DNA from: Myxococcales bacterium SG8_38
GTDB lineage: Bacteria > Myxococcota_A > Polyangia > Polyangiales > Houyiibacteriaceae
DNA length: 64,000 bases
Assembly (NCBI GenBank): GCA_001303415.1
Contig: LJTN01000022.1
Coordinates: 1-64,000 of the forward strand
Reading direction: 5' to 3'
Position 1 is the first letter of the stretch, and each line of letters opens with the position of its first letter. Both the position numbers and the translations under genes were made by a program. The notes beneath the pieces were generated by a model, which searched no databases, was not told where the DNA came from, and saw only the letters and a list, made by a program, of their open reading frames with translations. Positions 9,006-16,894 of this stretch are shown here, in pieces.

Positions 9006-9584
9006 ATGGCGATTGAACTGCCCGCGCTTCCATGGGCTAAAGACGCTCTGGCGCCCCACATCAGCGAAGAGACGATCGAGTATCACTACGGCAAGCACCA
9101 CGCAGGCTACGTGAACAAGCTCAATGCCGCGATCGAGGGCACCGAGCTCGCAAAGAAGTCCCTCGTCGACATCATCCGCGGGGGTGGTGCGACGTTCAAC
9201 AATGCGGCGCAGACCTGGAACCACACCTTCTATTGGCACAGCATGAAGCCCGGCGGTGGCGGTCAACCGACTGGCGCCATCGCGGACGCGATCAAGGGGA
9301 GCTTCGGCAGCTACGACAAGTTCCGCGAGGAGTTCTCGAACGCAGCCGCCACGCAGTTCGGCTCGGGCTGGGCCTGGCTGGTGGCCGAAGGCAACAAGCT
9401 CGCCGTCAAAAAGACCTTGAACGCCGAAACCCCGATCACCACGAGCGCCAAGCCGCTCTTGACGATCGACGTCTGGGAGCACGCCTATTACATCGACTAC
9501 CGGAACGCGCGACCGGACTACATACAGGTGTTCCTCGATTCGTTGGTCAACTGGGACTTCGCGAACCAGAACCTGAAGGGCTGA
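9006..9584 (+). CDS. sodB: Superoxide dismutase, Fe type
   Basis: A 192-residue protein, normal for SodB. Metal ligands can be seen at His27 (IEYHYGKHHAGYV), the His of TWNHTFYWHSM, and the Asp and His of DVWEHAYYIDYRNARPDYI. The AAQTWNH stretch with Gln in the N-terminal half is typical of iron enzymes rather than manganese ones. It converts superoxide to hydrogen peroxide and oxygen in the cytoplasm; no signal peptide is present. GAAGGGAGA lies upstream of the ATG. The next gene begins only 11 bases downstream, so they may share a transcript. Confidence 0.96.
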   Translation: MAIELPALPWAKDALAPHISEETIEYHYGKHHAGYVNKLNAAIEGTELAKKSLVDIIRGGGATFNNAAQTWNHTFYWHSMKPGGGGQPTGAIADAIKGSFGSYDKFREEFSNAAATQFGSGWAWLVAEGNKLAVKKTLNAETPITTSAKPLLTIDVWEHAYYIDYRNARPDYIQVFLDSLVNWDFANQNLKG

Positions 9585-9594
9585 GCTTGCTCAC

Positions 9595-10482
9595 ATGAAG
9601 GCGCCTCGCTGGAGCCGCCAGGCTTCGTTTGCTTGGGTGGCAGGCGCCTATGCGGCTGCGCTCGCCGCTGCCTCGGTGACGCTGATGCTGGTCCCAGAGG
9701 AGTGGAGCTCCTTTTGGGCGGTGGCCGCGGCCGACGTCGTCGCGACGCTGGTGGTCTTTGGGTTTTCTCGCGGGCTGAAATGCTCGAGCACGTACGATGC
9801 CTACTGGTCCGTCGCGCCCATCGTCATCGTCTTCTATTGGGTGTTCCAGGCGCAACAGGGGGTCAATCCCATCCGCGCGGGAGCCGTGCTCTTCCTCGTG
9901 ACCTGGTGGGGCGGGCGTCTCACGTACAACTGGGCCCGAAGCTGGCCTGGGCTCCATCACATCGATTGGCGCTACGAAGCGACGCGGCAGAAGGCGCCCA
10001 GGCTGTGGCTCTTGTCGGACCTATTCGGGATTCACCTGTTTCCGACCGTCGAGGTGTTGCTCGCGCTCAGTGGGGCGTGGGTGGCGCTGACGCAGCAAAG
10101 CCGTTCGCTTTCCTGGCTCGACCTCGTCGCGCTCGTCGTCACTGCCGGCGCGATTACGATCGAGACCATCGCCGACCAGCAGCTCCTTGCATTTTCGAGA
10201 GTGAAACGGCCCGGCGAGATCATGAAGACCGGGCTCTGGGCTTACTCCCGTCATCCGAACTATTTTGGAGAGCTTTCTTTTTGGTGGGGGCTCTACTTGT
10301 TTGGTCTCGCCGCCGATCCCACACGACTGTGGACCATCATCGGTCCGCTCATGATGAGCGGGATGTTCCTCGGCGTGTCGATCCCCTGGATGGATCGGCG
10401 AAGCTGTGAACGGCGTCCCGAGTACGCAGAGCACATGAAGCGGGTGAGCGCGCTCGTGCCCTGGTTCCCGAAGAAGACCTAG
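9595..10482 (+). CDS. DUF1295 membrane protein (steroid-reductase/ICMT fold)
   Basis: A 295-residue polytopic membrane protein with about seven helices. The C-terminal motif GLWAYSRHPNYFGELSFWWG and the ending YAEHMKRVSALVPWFP are those of DUF1295, a family sharing the fold of steroid 5-alpha-reductases and isoprenylcysteine methyltransferases. It could act as a small-molecule reductase or methyltransferase on lipids, but no substrate is known. A second, more typical 5-alpha-reductase is encoded at 51455-52249. The gene follows sodB closely and overlaps, tail to tail, the stop of the gene on the other strand by four bases. Confidence 0.85.
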   Translation: MKAPRWSRQASFAWVAGAYAAALAAASVTLMLVPEEWSSFWAVAAADVVATLVVFGFSRGLKCSSTYDAYWSVAPIVIVFYWVFQAQQGVNPIRAGAVLFLVTWWGGRLTYNWARSWPGLHHIDWRYEATRQKAPRLWLLSDLFGIHLFPTVEVLLALSGAWVALTQQSRSLSWLDLVALVVTAGAITIETIADQQLLAFSRVKRPGEIMKTGLWAYSRHPNYFGELSFWWGLYLFGLAADPTRLWTIIGPLMMSGMFLGVSIPWMDRRSCERRPEYAEHMKRVSALVPWFPKKT

Positions 10483-11009
10483 AAGAACTGCGGCCAGACG
10501 ATCGGGTCGAGAAATGCGGTCTGCAGGGCGAAGAGCAGCAAGCCCAACATCGCAAGCACCCCGGCCACCCCTTTCGCGCGCGGCCTCATCGTGAAGAGCG
10601 CAACCATCAGCCCAATCGAGCCCACGGCCACGCCCAGCAGATCGATTCGCACCGCAAGCCAAAGGCCCGGGGTGGGACTCTCGAGATGAGCGAAGGTCAG
10701 CGGCATCCAAAGCGCGGACGTGATCATGATGAGGGCGTAGAGCGCGTTGATCAGACCAAAGCCGAATCGGTCGCCGAAGCGCACCGTCTCGGCATCGGTC
10801 CGAAGCAAAAAGTAGTACGAAAAGAAGAAGTAACCGCCGGCGGCGAGCCACATGGTCACGCCGTAGACGGCCTTCAGCTCTTCGGGAATCGTCCCCCAAA
10901 GCGCGTTGCGCGTTTCGGGATGCGTGGCCAGCCCGTGGACGTAGCTACCCAGCACGGCCCCGCCACCCACCACGTTGATGGCGAACCATGCTTTCTTCTG
11001 GGCATGCAT
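10479..11009 (-). CDS. Small polytopic membrane protein, unknown
   Basis: A 176-residue protein with about five predicted membrane helices (for example FAINVVGGGAVLGSYVHGLA, LAAGGYFFFSYYFLL and AVGSIGLMVALFTM) and no family that I recognise. A GGAGTGAG Shine-Dalgarno sits over the stop of the upstream lipoprotein gene, three bases before the ATG region. The two genes therefore form an operon in which this product may help export, anchor or modify the lipoprotein. It ends in a four-base overlap with the DUF1295 gene. Confidence 0.7.
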   Translation of the reverse strand: MHAQKKAWFAINVVGGGAVLGSYVHGLATHPETRNALWGTIPEELKAVYGVTMWLAAGGYFFFSYYFLLRTDAETVRFGDRFGFGLINALYALIMITSALWMPLTFAHLESPTPGLWLAVRIDLLGVAVGSIGLMVALFTMRPRAKGVAGVLAMLGLLLFALQTAFLDPIVWPQFF

Positions 11010-11012
11010 GCC

Positions 11013-13049
11013 TCACTCCTGGGGTGGACGCGCTCCCGGAACGCAAAGAGCTTGCGTGTCGTCCTCGGTCTCGCCCATCGTGCATCCGCTGAGCGACGGA
11101 TAGCTGCAAACCCCCTCGGCGACGGCCTGATGCTCGTCACCATCGCCCGGCGCGCAGTGATTGGTGCCGGTGCCGTTCCGCAGGAACTCGTCGAGCTGCT
11201 TGCGCGCGGCTTCGCGGCGGCGAGGCCATTCGTGGGGATCGTCGCAAAGCCATTGCGGGATGTTGCAGGGTGGCTGGCCTGGCAGGCCGAAGTCGTATTC
11301 GGTGTAGAAGCTCCCGCTTTCGGTCGATTCGACCGGGGTGAGCCCCCAGATGCTCCGAAGCCCGGTAGTCAGGTGCGGCACCTTGAGCGTTCTCGCCATG
11401 AGGTGGCCAGCGTAGGTCGTGACCTGGTGATCGCCGATTGCAACCCTCGTCAAGACTTCCTTGGTGTTGGTTCCAGGGAGCGGGTTCTCGCGGATGTGGT
11501 GGGTGTATCCGTTTGGCTCCACTCGGTCCCACAGCATCTGAAAGAGCGCGACGAGGAACTGTTGAGCACGGAAATCGCCATATTTGGCCTTGATGATGTC
11601 GAGGAATGGACTGAAGTCGACGCTTCGGAACAGCAGGAAGCTATAGGGTTGCCCCATCACGCCGAGCGCCCCGCGTTCGACGTCGGGGCTCGTCGCCAGG
11701 ACCACCGAGCCCATGATGCCGCCCTGGCTAATCCCATAGTAATATGCCTCGTCGCCCTTGATGTACTGACCGTAGTTCTCGTCGTTGGCAAAGCTCGTCT
11801 TCATCATGCGTAGGAGCAGGACGTAGTTGAGAAAGCCCTGGTGCAAACGGTCGAACATCGTTTGCAGTCCGCTGATGTCTCCCTCAAACAGAGTCTGGAC
11901 GATGGTGTCGTAGTCCGAGCTCGACATGCCGATGAGATCGGTTCCGCAGAACGCGTAGTTGTACTCGTTCATGAAGCTGCGGAAATGACCCGACTCGATT
12001 TGACTCTTCGATCCGAGAAGGCCGTGGCCGTACTCGATGATCGCGGCGGGGTCCTCCGACGTCGCGCTGTTGGGGATCAGCACCTCGAAGGGCACGTCCA
12101 TCCACGGTGTGTCCTGGTTTACCGCTGGCAGACCGTCTTCGCCAAAGACCAGGAGCGAGCCAGCCTCGGTCGAGGTCATGAAGTTCGGTGCCCGGAACGT
12201 CCCAAGGATGCGGAAAGCGATGTTTGTCGGGTCGATCGCGCCCGGGTCTGCGCTCGTTTCGGCCGAGTCGATCGTGACCTCGAATCCGCCCCGATCGTCG
12301 ATGATCTGAAATGCCGTATCCCGCATGTGCACTAGCCACTGGGTGTTGTTCTGGTCGCTTGCGGTAGTGAAGTCCCAAGCGATTTGCACGTCCTCGCGCG
12401 CCCATCCCGCGTCGCTCAGGCGCTTGAAGATATCCGCGTAGAGGTCGCGTCGCGCTTCCACAGATTCGTCCTCGCTCGACATGCCATCGCGAAGGGCGGC
12501 GAAGGCCGGCGAGGGCTCGATGATGTCCCCGTCCTCGTTTCGCAAGTTGCGGAAGGCGACGACGTAGCGGGCGTTGTCGCGCAGGCGAACGACCGGGCGA
12601 ATCATCGTGGAGCGCTGCTCGGCGCTCGACGCGCGAATGTCGATCTCCGCAAAGTGCGGGACGAGCTCGCCGGTTTCCGTGTCGAGCACGATGCTTGGGG
12701 AGTCTTCCGCCAGCGAGGCATCGATGTCGTCCGGCCCTGCAAATTGTCCAAGCGCTATACCTGGCAAGAACGTCATCAGCGGAGAGCCAGCGGAGAACCC
12801 GTCGCTCTTTGCCCACGGCGCTGGGTCGTTTCCAAGCATGAACTCGGTTCCGAAAGACACGCGGCGACCTGTGGGTGTGGATGGGTCTTCCACGGCGTAG
12901 ACATTCGACGGAAACGGATAACCACAGAACTCGGGGACCAACGGGTCGCAGTCGAGCAGCGGATAGGTAATGTCGCCGGTGCCTTCGTTCGAGTCACTAC
13001 AGGCCGAGATCAGAAAGGCCGAGACGAAAATAAGCCAAGTACGTTTCAT
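11013..13049 (-). CDS. Lipoprotein with alpha/beta-hydrolase (lipase-like) domain
   Basis: A 678-residue protein with a short lipoprotein signal (MKRTWLIFVSAFLISACSDS). The N-terminal half begins CDPLVPEFCGYPFPSNVYAV, seen in large secreted hydrolases of myxobacteria. The C-terminal half contains GHGLLGSKSQIESGHF and the nucleophile elbow YYGISQGGIMGSVVLA, a clear G-x-S-x-G. It resembles the bacterial virulence-factor lipase group (Lipase_bact_N-like). A role as outer-membrane or secreted esterase is likely; its substrate is unknown. Start: GGAGG four bases before the ATG. The leader contains a strong hairpin whose 3' arm touches that Shine-Dalgarno. Confidence 0.75.
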   Translation of the reverse strand: MKRTWLIFVSAFLISACSDSNEGTGDITYPLLDCDPLVPEFCGYPFPSNVYAVEDPSTPTGRRVSFGTEFMLGNDPAPWAKSDGFSAGSPLMTFLPGIALGQFAGPDDIDASLAEDSPSIVLDTETGELVPHFAEIDIRASSAEQRSTMIRPVVRLRDNARYVVAFRNLRNEDGDIIEPSPAFAALRDGMSSEDESVEARRDLYADIFKRLSDAGWAREDVQIAWDFTTASDQNNTQWLVHMRDTAFQIIDDRGGFEVTIDSAETSADPGAIDPTNIAFRILGTFRAPNFMTSTEAGSLLVFGEDGLPAVNQDTPWMDVPFEVLIPNSATSEDPAAIIEYGHGLLGSKSQIESGHFRSFMNEYNYAFCGTDLIGMSSSDYDTIVQTLFEGDISGLQTMFDRLHQGFLNYVLLLRMMKTSFANDENYGQYIKGDEAYYYGISQGGIMGSVVLATSPDVERGALGVMGQPYSFLLFRSVDFSPFLDIIKAKYGDFRAQQFLVALFQMLWDRVEPNGYTHHIRENPLPGTNTKEVLTRVAIGDHQVTTYAGHLMARTLKVPHLTTGLRSIWGLTPVESTESGSFYTEYDFGLPGQPPCNIPQWLCDDPHEWPRRREAARKQLDEFLRNGTGTNHCAPGDGDEHQAVAEGVCSYPSLSGCTMGETEDDTQALCVPGARPPQE

Positions 13050-13056
13050 GGAACCT

Positions 13057-13081
13057 CCGGCGGTCGAAGCTAAACCGCCGG
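13057..13081 (-). promoter_or_regulatory. Hairpin next to the ribosome binding site of the lipase-like gene
   Basis: CCGGCGGT and ACCGCCGG are perfect 8-base inverted arms separated by nine bases. On the transcript of the minus-strand lipoprotein gene the second arm ends in CCGG, and its last two G residues are the first bases of the GGAGG Shine-Dalgarno. Folding could restrict ribosome access. Confidence 0.4.
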
Positions 13082-13130
13082 CGACGCAGGTTCAAGCGTG
13101 TCCTTGTCGCCCGGAAGGAGGCAGGTATTG

Positions 13131-13149
13131 CCGTCTTCAGGCAAGACGG
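13131..13149. repeat. 7-bp inverted repeat upstream of EthD-crotonase operon
   Basis: CCGTCTT and AAGACGG flank five bases (CAGGC), 14 bases before the ATG of the EthD gene. Its size and place fit a repressor operator or a short leader hairpin. No regulator gene is adjacent, so the assignment is tentative. Confidence 0.3.
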
Positions 13150-13162
13150 GTAGATCCGCCGC

Positions 13163-13849
13163 ATGGGCGAACGGAAGTTCATGTACGTGCTTCGCGGCCG
13201 CGATGAGAGCCATGCCGCGTGGAGTCGGCGCATGCGAAGCGAGGTGAGCCCACGGCTGCTCGCGCTAAGGCCCGCCAAGCTTCAGCTGACGGTAACCGAA
13301 TCGCAGCCCCCCAAGCCCTCGCTTTTTCCGTTCAAGCGCGAGCCGATCGCGATCTTCAACATCTACGATGACGATGCCGGCGATCCTTCCCGCTTCACCG
13401 AGATCCTTCGGGGAGCCGCTCCCTCGGTTTCCGGATACGAGGTCGAGGAGGCCTATCCCGTCACGTACGAAAAGACGTGGCGCGATGGCGAACCGACGCC
13501 ATCTCCCATCTTGTTGACCATGCTTTGCAAGAAGCCTGGAATCACCACCGACGAGTACATTCGCCGGTGGCACGGAGGGCACACGCCGCTCTCGCTCGAG
13601 GTGCACCCGCTTTGGTACTACCAGCGCAACGTCGTGCGAAAACCGATCACAGAAGGCGCCGAGCCGTTCGATGGCATCGTGCTCGAAGCCTGCCCGACTC
13701 GCGGGGACCTCTTGAACCCCGCGCGCTTCTTCGGAGGACCGCTCAAAATGCTGCCCAACATGCTCCGCGTCGCAAATGACATCAAAGGGTTTCTCGACAT
13801 GAAGAAAACCGAAAACTTCTACGCCACCGAGTACCACTTGCGGAGCTGA
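13163..13849 (+). CDS. EthD-domain protein
   Basis: A 228-residue protein built from two dimeric alpha/beta-barrel (EthD-like) halves. The first half opens KFMYVLRGRDESHAAWSRRM, and the second has LLTMLCKKPGITTDEYIRRW followed by HGGHTPL, the classic pattern in which a W-x-x-x-H end caps the first helix. EthD-type proteins occur in degradative pathways and often sit beside acyl-CoA enzymes; the catalytic role is usually unknown. The crotonase gene begins three bases after its stop, with its Shine-Dalgarno (GGAG) in this gene's last codons, so the two are co-expressed. Confidence 0.8.
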   Translation: MGERKFMYVLRGRDESHAAWSRRMRSEVSPRLLALRPAKLQLTVTESQPPKPSLFPFKREPIAIFNIYDDDAGDPSRFTEILRGAAPSVSGYEVEEAYPVTYEKTWRDGEPTPSPILLTMLCKKPGITTDEYIRRWHGGHTPLSLEVHPLWYYQRNVVRKPITEGAEPFDGIVLEACPTRGDLLNPARFFGGPLKMLPNMLRVANDIKGFLDMKKTENFYATEYHLRS

Positions 13850-13852
13850 TCG

Positions 13853-14611
13853 ATGACCGTTCGTTATGAAGTGGTGGGCCGCGTCGCAGTCGTGACCATC
13901 GACCGCCCGGAGGTACGTAATGCAGTCGACGTGCCCACTGCGCGTGCACTCGCGGATGCGTTTCGCCGCTTCGACGTCGACGAAGAAGCGCTGGTCGCCG
14001 TGCTGATCGGCGCTGGCGGTTGCTTCTGTGCGGGCGCTGATCTCAAGGCAGTCGCTGGTGGGGAGCAGCGCGACTTCTCGGCTGACGCCGACGGCCCGAT
14101 GGGCCCCACGCGAATGCGTTTGAGCAAGCCGGTGATTGCAGCCATCGAAGGGCACGCCGTCGCGGGAGGGCTGGAGCTTGCGCTTTGGTGCGACTTGCGG
14201 GTCGTCGCCGAAGATGCGGTGCTCGGGGTGTTCTGCCGGCGCTTCGGCGTTCCCCTCATCGACCTCGGCACCATTCGTCTACCACGGCTGATCGGCCACA
14301 GCCGAGCCATGGACCTCATCCTCACCGGTCGCGCGGTTCCGGCCAAAGAGGCTGCGTGGATGGGCCTTGCAAATCGCGTCGTTCCCACGGGAAAGGCCCT
14401 CGACGCGGCGATCGATCTCGCCGAAGAAATTGCGAGCCATCCGCAGCGCTGCATGCGAAGCGATCGCCGTTCCGCCATCGAGCAGTGGGACCTCCCCGAG
14501 GACGAGGCCATGCGAAACGAGCTGCGCTTGGGGATCGACACCATCGAAAGCGGAGAAACGCTCGCCGGCGCGGCACGCTTTCGAGACGGTGCGGGCCGGC
14601 ACGGCGCCTAG
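13853..14611 (+). CDS. Enoyl-CoA hydratase/isomerase (crotonase) family protein
   Basis: A 252-residue crotonase. It shows the two oxyanion-hole regions, GAGGCFCAGADLKAV and GHAVAGGLELALWCDLRV, and the typical FGVPLIDLGTIRLPRLIG and ILTGRAVPAKEAAWMGLANRVVP blocks. The fold handles CoA thioesters: hydration, isomerisation or hydrolysis. Catalytic glutamates of true hydratases are not obvious at the usual positions, so the exact reaction is open. GGAG lies seven bases before the ATG. It forms an operon with the EthD gene, which argues for a catabolic acyl-CoA pathway rather than fatty-acid synthesis. Confidence 0.9.
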   Translation: MTVRYEVVGRVAVVTIDRPEVRNAVDVPTARALADAFRRFDVDEEALVAVLIGAGGCFCAGADLKAVAGGEQRDFSADADGPMGPTRMRLSKPVIAAIEGHAVAGGLELALWCDLRVVAEDAVLGVFCRRFGVPLIDLGTIRLPRLIGHSRAMDLILTGRAVPAKEAAWMGLANRVVPTGKALDAAIDLAEEIASHPQRCMRSDRRSAIEQWDLPEDEAMRNELRLGIDTIESGETLAGAARFRDGAGRHGA

Positions 14612-14644
14612 CTCGGCTTCCCGTGGCTGTGGTACGGTCCGACC

Positions 14645-15886
14645 GTGTGCGACACGGTGGTAGTGGTCCCGGAGCAGGGGCCGGTTTGGTTCGCGAAGAA
14701 CAGTGATCGGGAGCCGAGCGAGGCGCAGCTCGTCGAATGCCACGACGGCTCGACCGAGCAGGGCGTTCCGGACGGCTTGCCTCTCGCACCGACTCGTTTT
14801 CGCACCATCGTGAGCCGCCCTGCATGGATGTGGGGTTGCGAGATGGGCGTCAACGAGCACGGCGTCGCGATTGGCAACGAAGCGGTCTTCACCAAAGTGC
14901 CGGTTCCCAAGTCCGGCTACACCGGCATGGACTTCCAGCGCGTGGCGTTGGCGACCAACCGCACCGCCGACGAGGCCCTCGAGCACGTCATCGAGCTCAC
15001 CGAACAGCTCACCCAGGGCGGCCGAATGGGCCATCGCCATCAGCGGTTCCGCTACCACAGCTCGTTCTTGATCGCCGATCCGACGACTGCTTGGGTGCTC
15101 GAGACCGCTGGTAACTTCTGGGCGGCCAAGCGCGTCCGCGGGGTGGCCACCATCTCCAACGCGTTGACCATCGAGGACGACTTCGACTTGATCCACAACG
15201 ACGCGTACCCGCTCGCTCGCGAGCGGGGATGGGTCAAGTCGGCAAACGGCTTCGGTTTCGCCAGCGCGTTTGCGAACCCGGCCATGTCCATGCTGGCCGG
15301 TGCCCGGATTCGCCGGGCCTGTACGGCGCGCTTCCTAGCCGCGGTTCGCGAGCCCCAGGTGCGCGACTTCATCGGAGCGCTCACCGACCACGGCGCGGTC
15401 GAGCCGACAAAGGGTCTCCGAAGCGAGTCTCCCTGCGCGCACGCCTCGTGGCTTCCCACCCGTACCTCGGCGCAAACGACTGGCTCCATCATCGCAAAGC
15501 TCGATGCCAAAGGCCCCACCATTTGGGCCACGGGCACTTCCTCCCCGTGTCTGAGCGTCTTCAAGCCGGCTCCGTTCGACGCGAGCCTGCTGCCGCCGCG
15601 GCCCATCGCGGACGCGGAGTTCGACGAGCGTGAGCTCTGGTGGGCGCATGAACGCCTTCACCGCGCTTGCCTCGCCAACTATCACGCGCGCCGCGTCACG
15701 TTCGCTGACGACCGGGAGCGCTTTCAGGACGACTGCCTATCGCCCGGGGGCGATCCTGCGCGGGCCTGGAAGGAGCACCGTGCACGAGCCGACGAATGGC
15801 TCGCCCGTGCGCTCGAGGTGGAGGCCTCGCGCCGTCCGCTGCTCACACGATGGTTCTGGTCCACGCAGTCGAGAAGCTTCGCATGA
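14645..15886 (+). CDS. C69/U34 family dipeptidase-like protein (secernin-like)
   Basis: A 413-residue Ntn-hydrolase. Translation starts at GTG and the second residue is Cys (MCDTVVVVPEQGPVWFAKNS), so removal of the initiator Met exposes the N-terminal cysteine nucleophile. NSDREPSEAQ, WGCEMGVNEHGVAIGNEAVF and LVLE-like segments match the C69 dipeptidase/secernin family. No signal peptide is present, suggesting a cytoplasmic aminopeptidase-like or acylase role. A weak ribosome binding site precedes the GTG, but the need for Cys2 strongly supports this start. Substrate unknown. Confidence 0.85.
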   Translation: MCDTVVVVPEQGPVWFAKNSDREPSEAQLVECHDGSTEQGVPDGLPLAPTRFRTIVSRPAWMWGCEMGVNEHGVAIGNEAVFTKVPVPKSGYTGMDFQRVALATNRTADEALEHVIELTEQLTQGGRMGHRHQRFRYHSSFLIADPTTAWVLETAGNFWAAKRVRGVATISNALTIEDDFDLIHNDAYPLARERGWVKSANGFGFASAFANPAMSMLAGARIRRACTARFLAAVREPQVRDFIGALTDHGAVEPTKGLRSESPCAHASWLPTRTSAQTTGSIIAKLDAKGPTIWATGTSSPCLSVFKPAPFDASLLPPRPIADAEFDERELWWAHERLHRACLANYHARRVTFADDRERFQDDCLSPGGDPARAWKEHRARADEWLARALEVEASRRPLLTRWFWSTQSRSFA

Positions 15887-15935
15887 GCCGCTTTGTGCCT
15901 GGATGCGATCGGGCAGACCGTATAAGCTCCGCATC

Positions 15936-16355
15936 ATGGCGGACACGATCTTCAGCAAGATTCTCCGCGGGGACATCCCGAGTCACAAAGTGTACGAAGA
16001 CGCCCTGGTCTACGCCTTTCTCGACATCGGCCCGTTGAGCTTTGGACATACCTTGGTGATCCCGAAGGAAGAGGCAGCTACGCTCGATCAGCTCTCGGAC
16101 GAAAGCGCAGCGGCAATCGGCCGCGTGCTTCCCCGCCTCTGCCGCGCCATCAAAGCGGTCACCGGCACCGAGCAATTCAACATCCTCCAGAACAACGGCC
16201 CGATGGCGCACCAGGCCGTGTTTCACGTTCATTTTCACATCATTCCCAAGCCGAGCGGCGATCAAGGCCTGGGCATCGAATGGAGGTCGACGAAGCTCGA
16301 CCCAAGCGAGGGCGGCAAGCTCGCGGCAGCGCTGCGCAAAGAGATGGGAGGCTGA
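15936..16355 (+). CDS. HIT family nucleotide hydrolase
   Basis: A 139-residue HIT protein: MADTIFSKILRGDIPSHKVY at the N-terminus and the H-x-H-x-H motif in FHVHFHIIPKPSGDQG, with QNNGPMAHQAV before it. It hydrolyses or transfers AMP from adenylated molecules (HinT-like). The ATG at 15936 is used; the ORF start at 15630 would run through the end of the peptidase gene. The MoaB-like gene starts two bases after the stop, so the two form an operon. Confidence 0.92.
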   Translation: MADTIFSKILRGDIPSHKVYEDALVYAFLDIGPLSFGHTLVIPKEEAATLDQLSDESAAAIGRVLPRLCRAIKAVTGTEQFNILQNNGPMAHQAVFHVHFHIIPKPSGDQGLGIEWRSTKLDPSEGGKLAAALRKEMGG

Positions 16356-16357
16356 TC

Positions 16358-16894
16358 GTGGCGGGTCCGAGGTTCGACGAGTCGATCCCCTTCAAGGGCC
16401 TGCGGATTGCGGTGATGACGGTCTCCGATACCCGTACCGAGGAGACCGACAAGTCGGGCGCCTATCTCGTCGAACGCGCCCTCGAAGCCGGCCACCACGT
16501 GATGGACAAGGTCATCGTTCCCGATGATCGCAAGCGCATCGAGGTGCAGCTCCGCCGTTGGATCAACGAGCCCAACGTCGAGGTGGTCATCGCGACCGGC
16601 GGCACGGGCGTCACCGGGCGAGACGTGACCCCCGAAGCATTCGAAGCGGTGTGGGAGAAGTCGATTCCCGGCTTCGGCGAGCTCTTTCGTTCGCTGAGCT
16701 ACGAGCACATCGGGACGTCGACGATTCAATCGCGCGCCTGTGCGGGCGTCGCGCGAAGCACGTATCTCTTTGCGCTACCGGGCTCGACCGGCGCCTGCAA
16801 AGACGCCTGGGAGGGCATCTTGCGTTACCAGCTCGACATCCGGTACCGCCCTTGCAACTTTGCCGAGCTGATCCCCCGGTTGCAGGAGGGCTAG
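16358..16894 (+). CDS. moaB: MoaB-like molybdopterin adenylyltransferase family protein
   Basis: A 178-residue MogA/MoaB domain: IAVMTVSDTRTEETDKSGAY, VVIATGGTGVTGRDVTPEA and YLFALPGSTGACKDAWEGIL are the molybdopterin-binding motifs. The family adenylylates molybdopterin or is a structural homologue with a less clear role (MoaB). The GTG at 16358 has GGGAGG six bases upstream and is preferred over the earlier ORF start, which would overlap the HIT gene. Its TAG stop abuts the stop of the convergent lipoprotein gene. No other molybdenum-cofactor gene is visible nearby. Confidence 0.92.
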   Translation: MAGPRFDESIPFKGLRIAVMTVSDTRTEETDKSGAYLVERALEAGHHVMDKVIVPDDRKRIEVQLRRWINEPNVEVVIATGGTGVTGRDVTPEAFEAVWEKSIPGFGELFRSLSYEHIGTSTIQSRACAGVARSTYLFALPGSTGACKDAWEGILRYQLDIRYRPCNFAELIPRLQEG

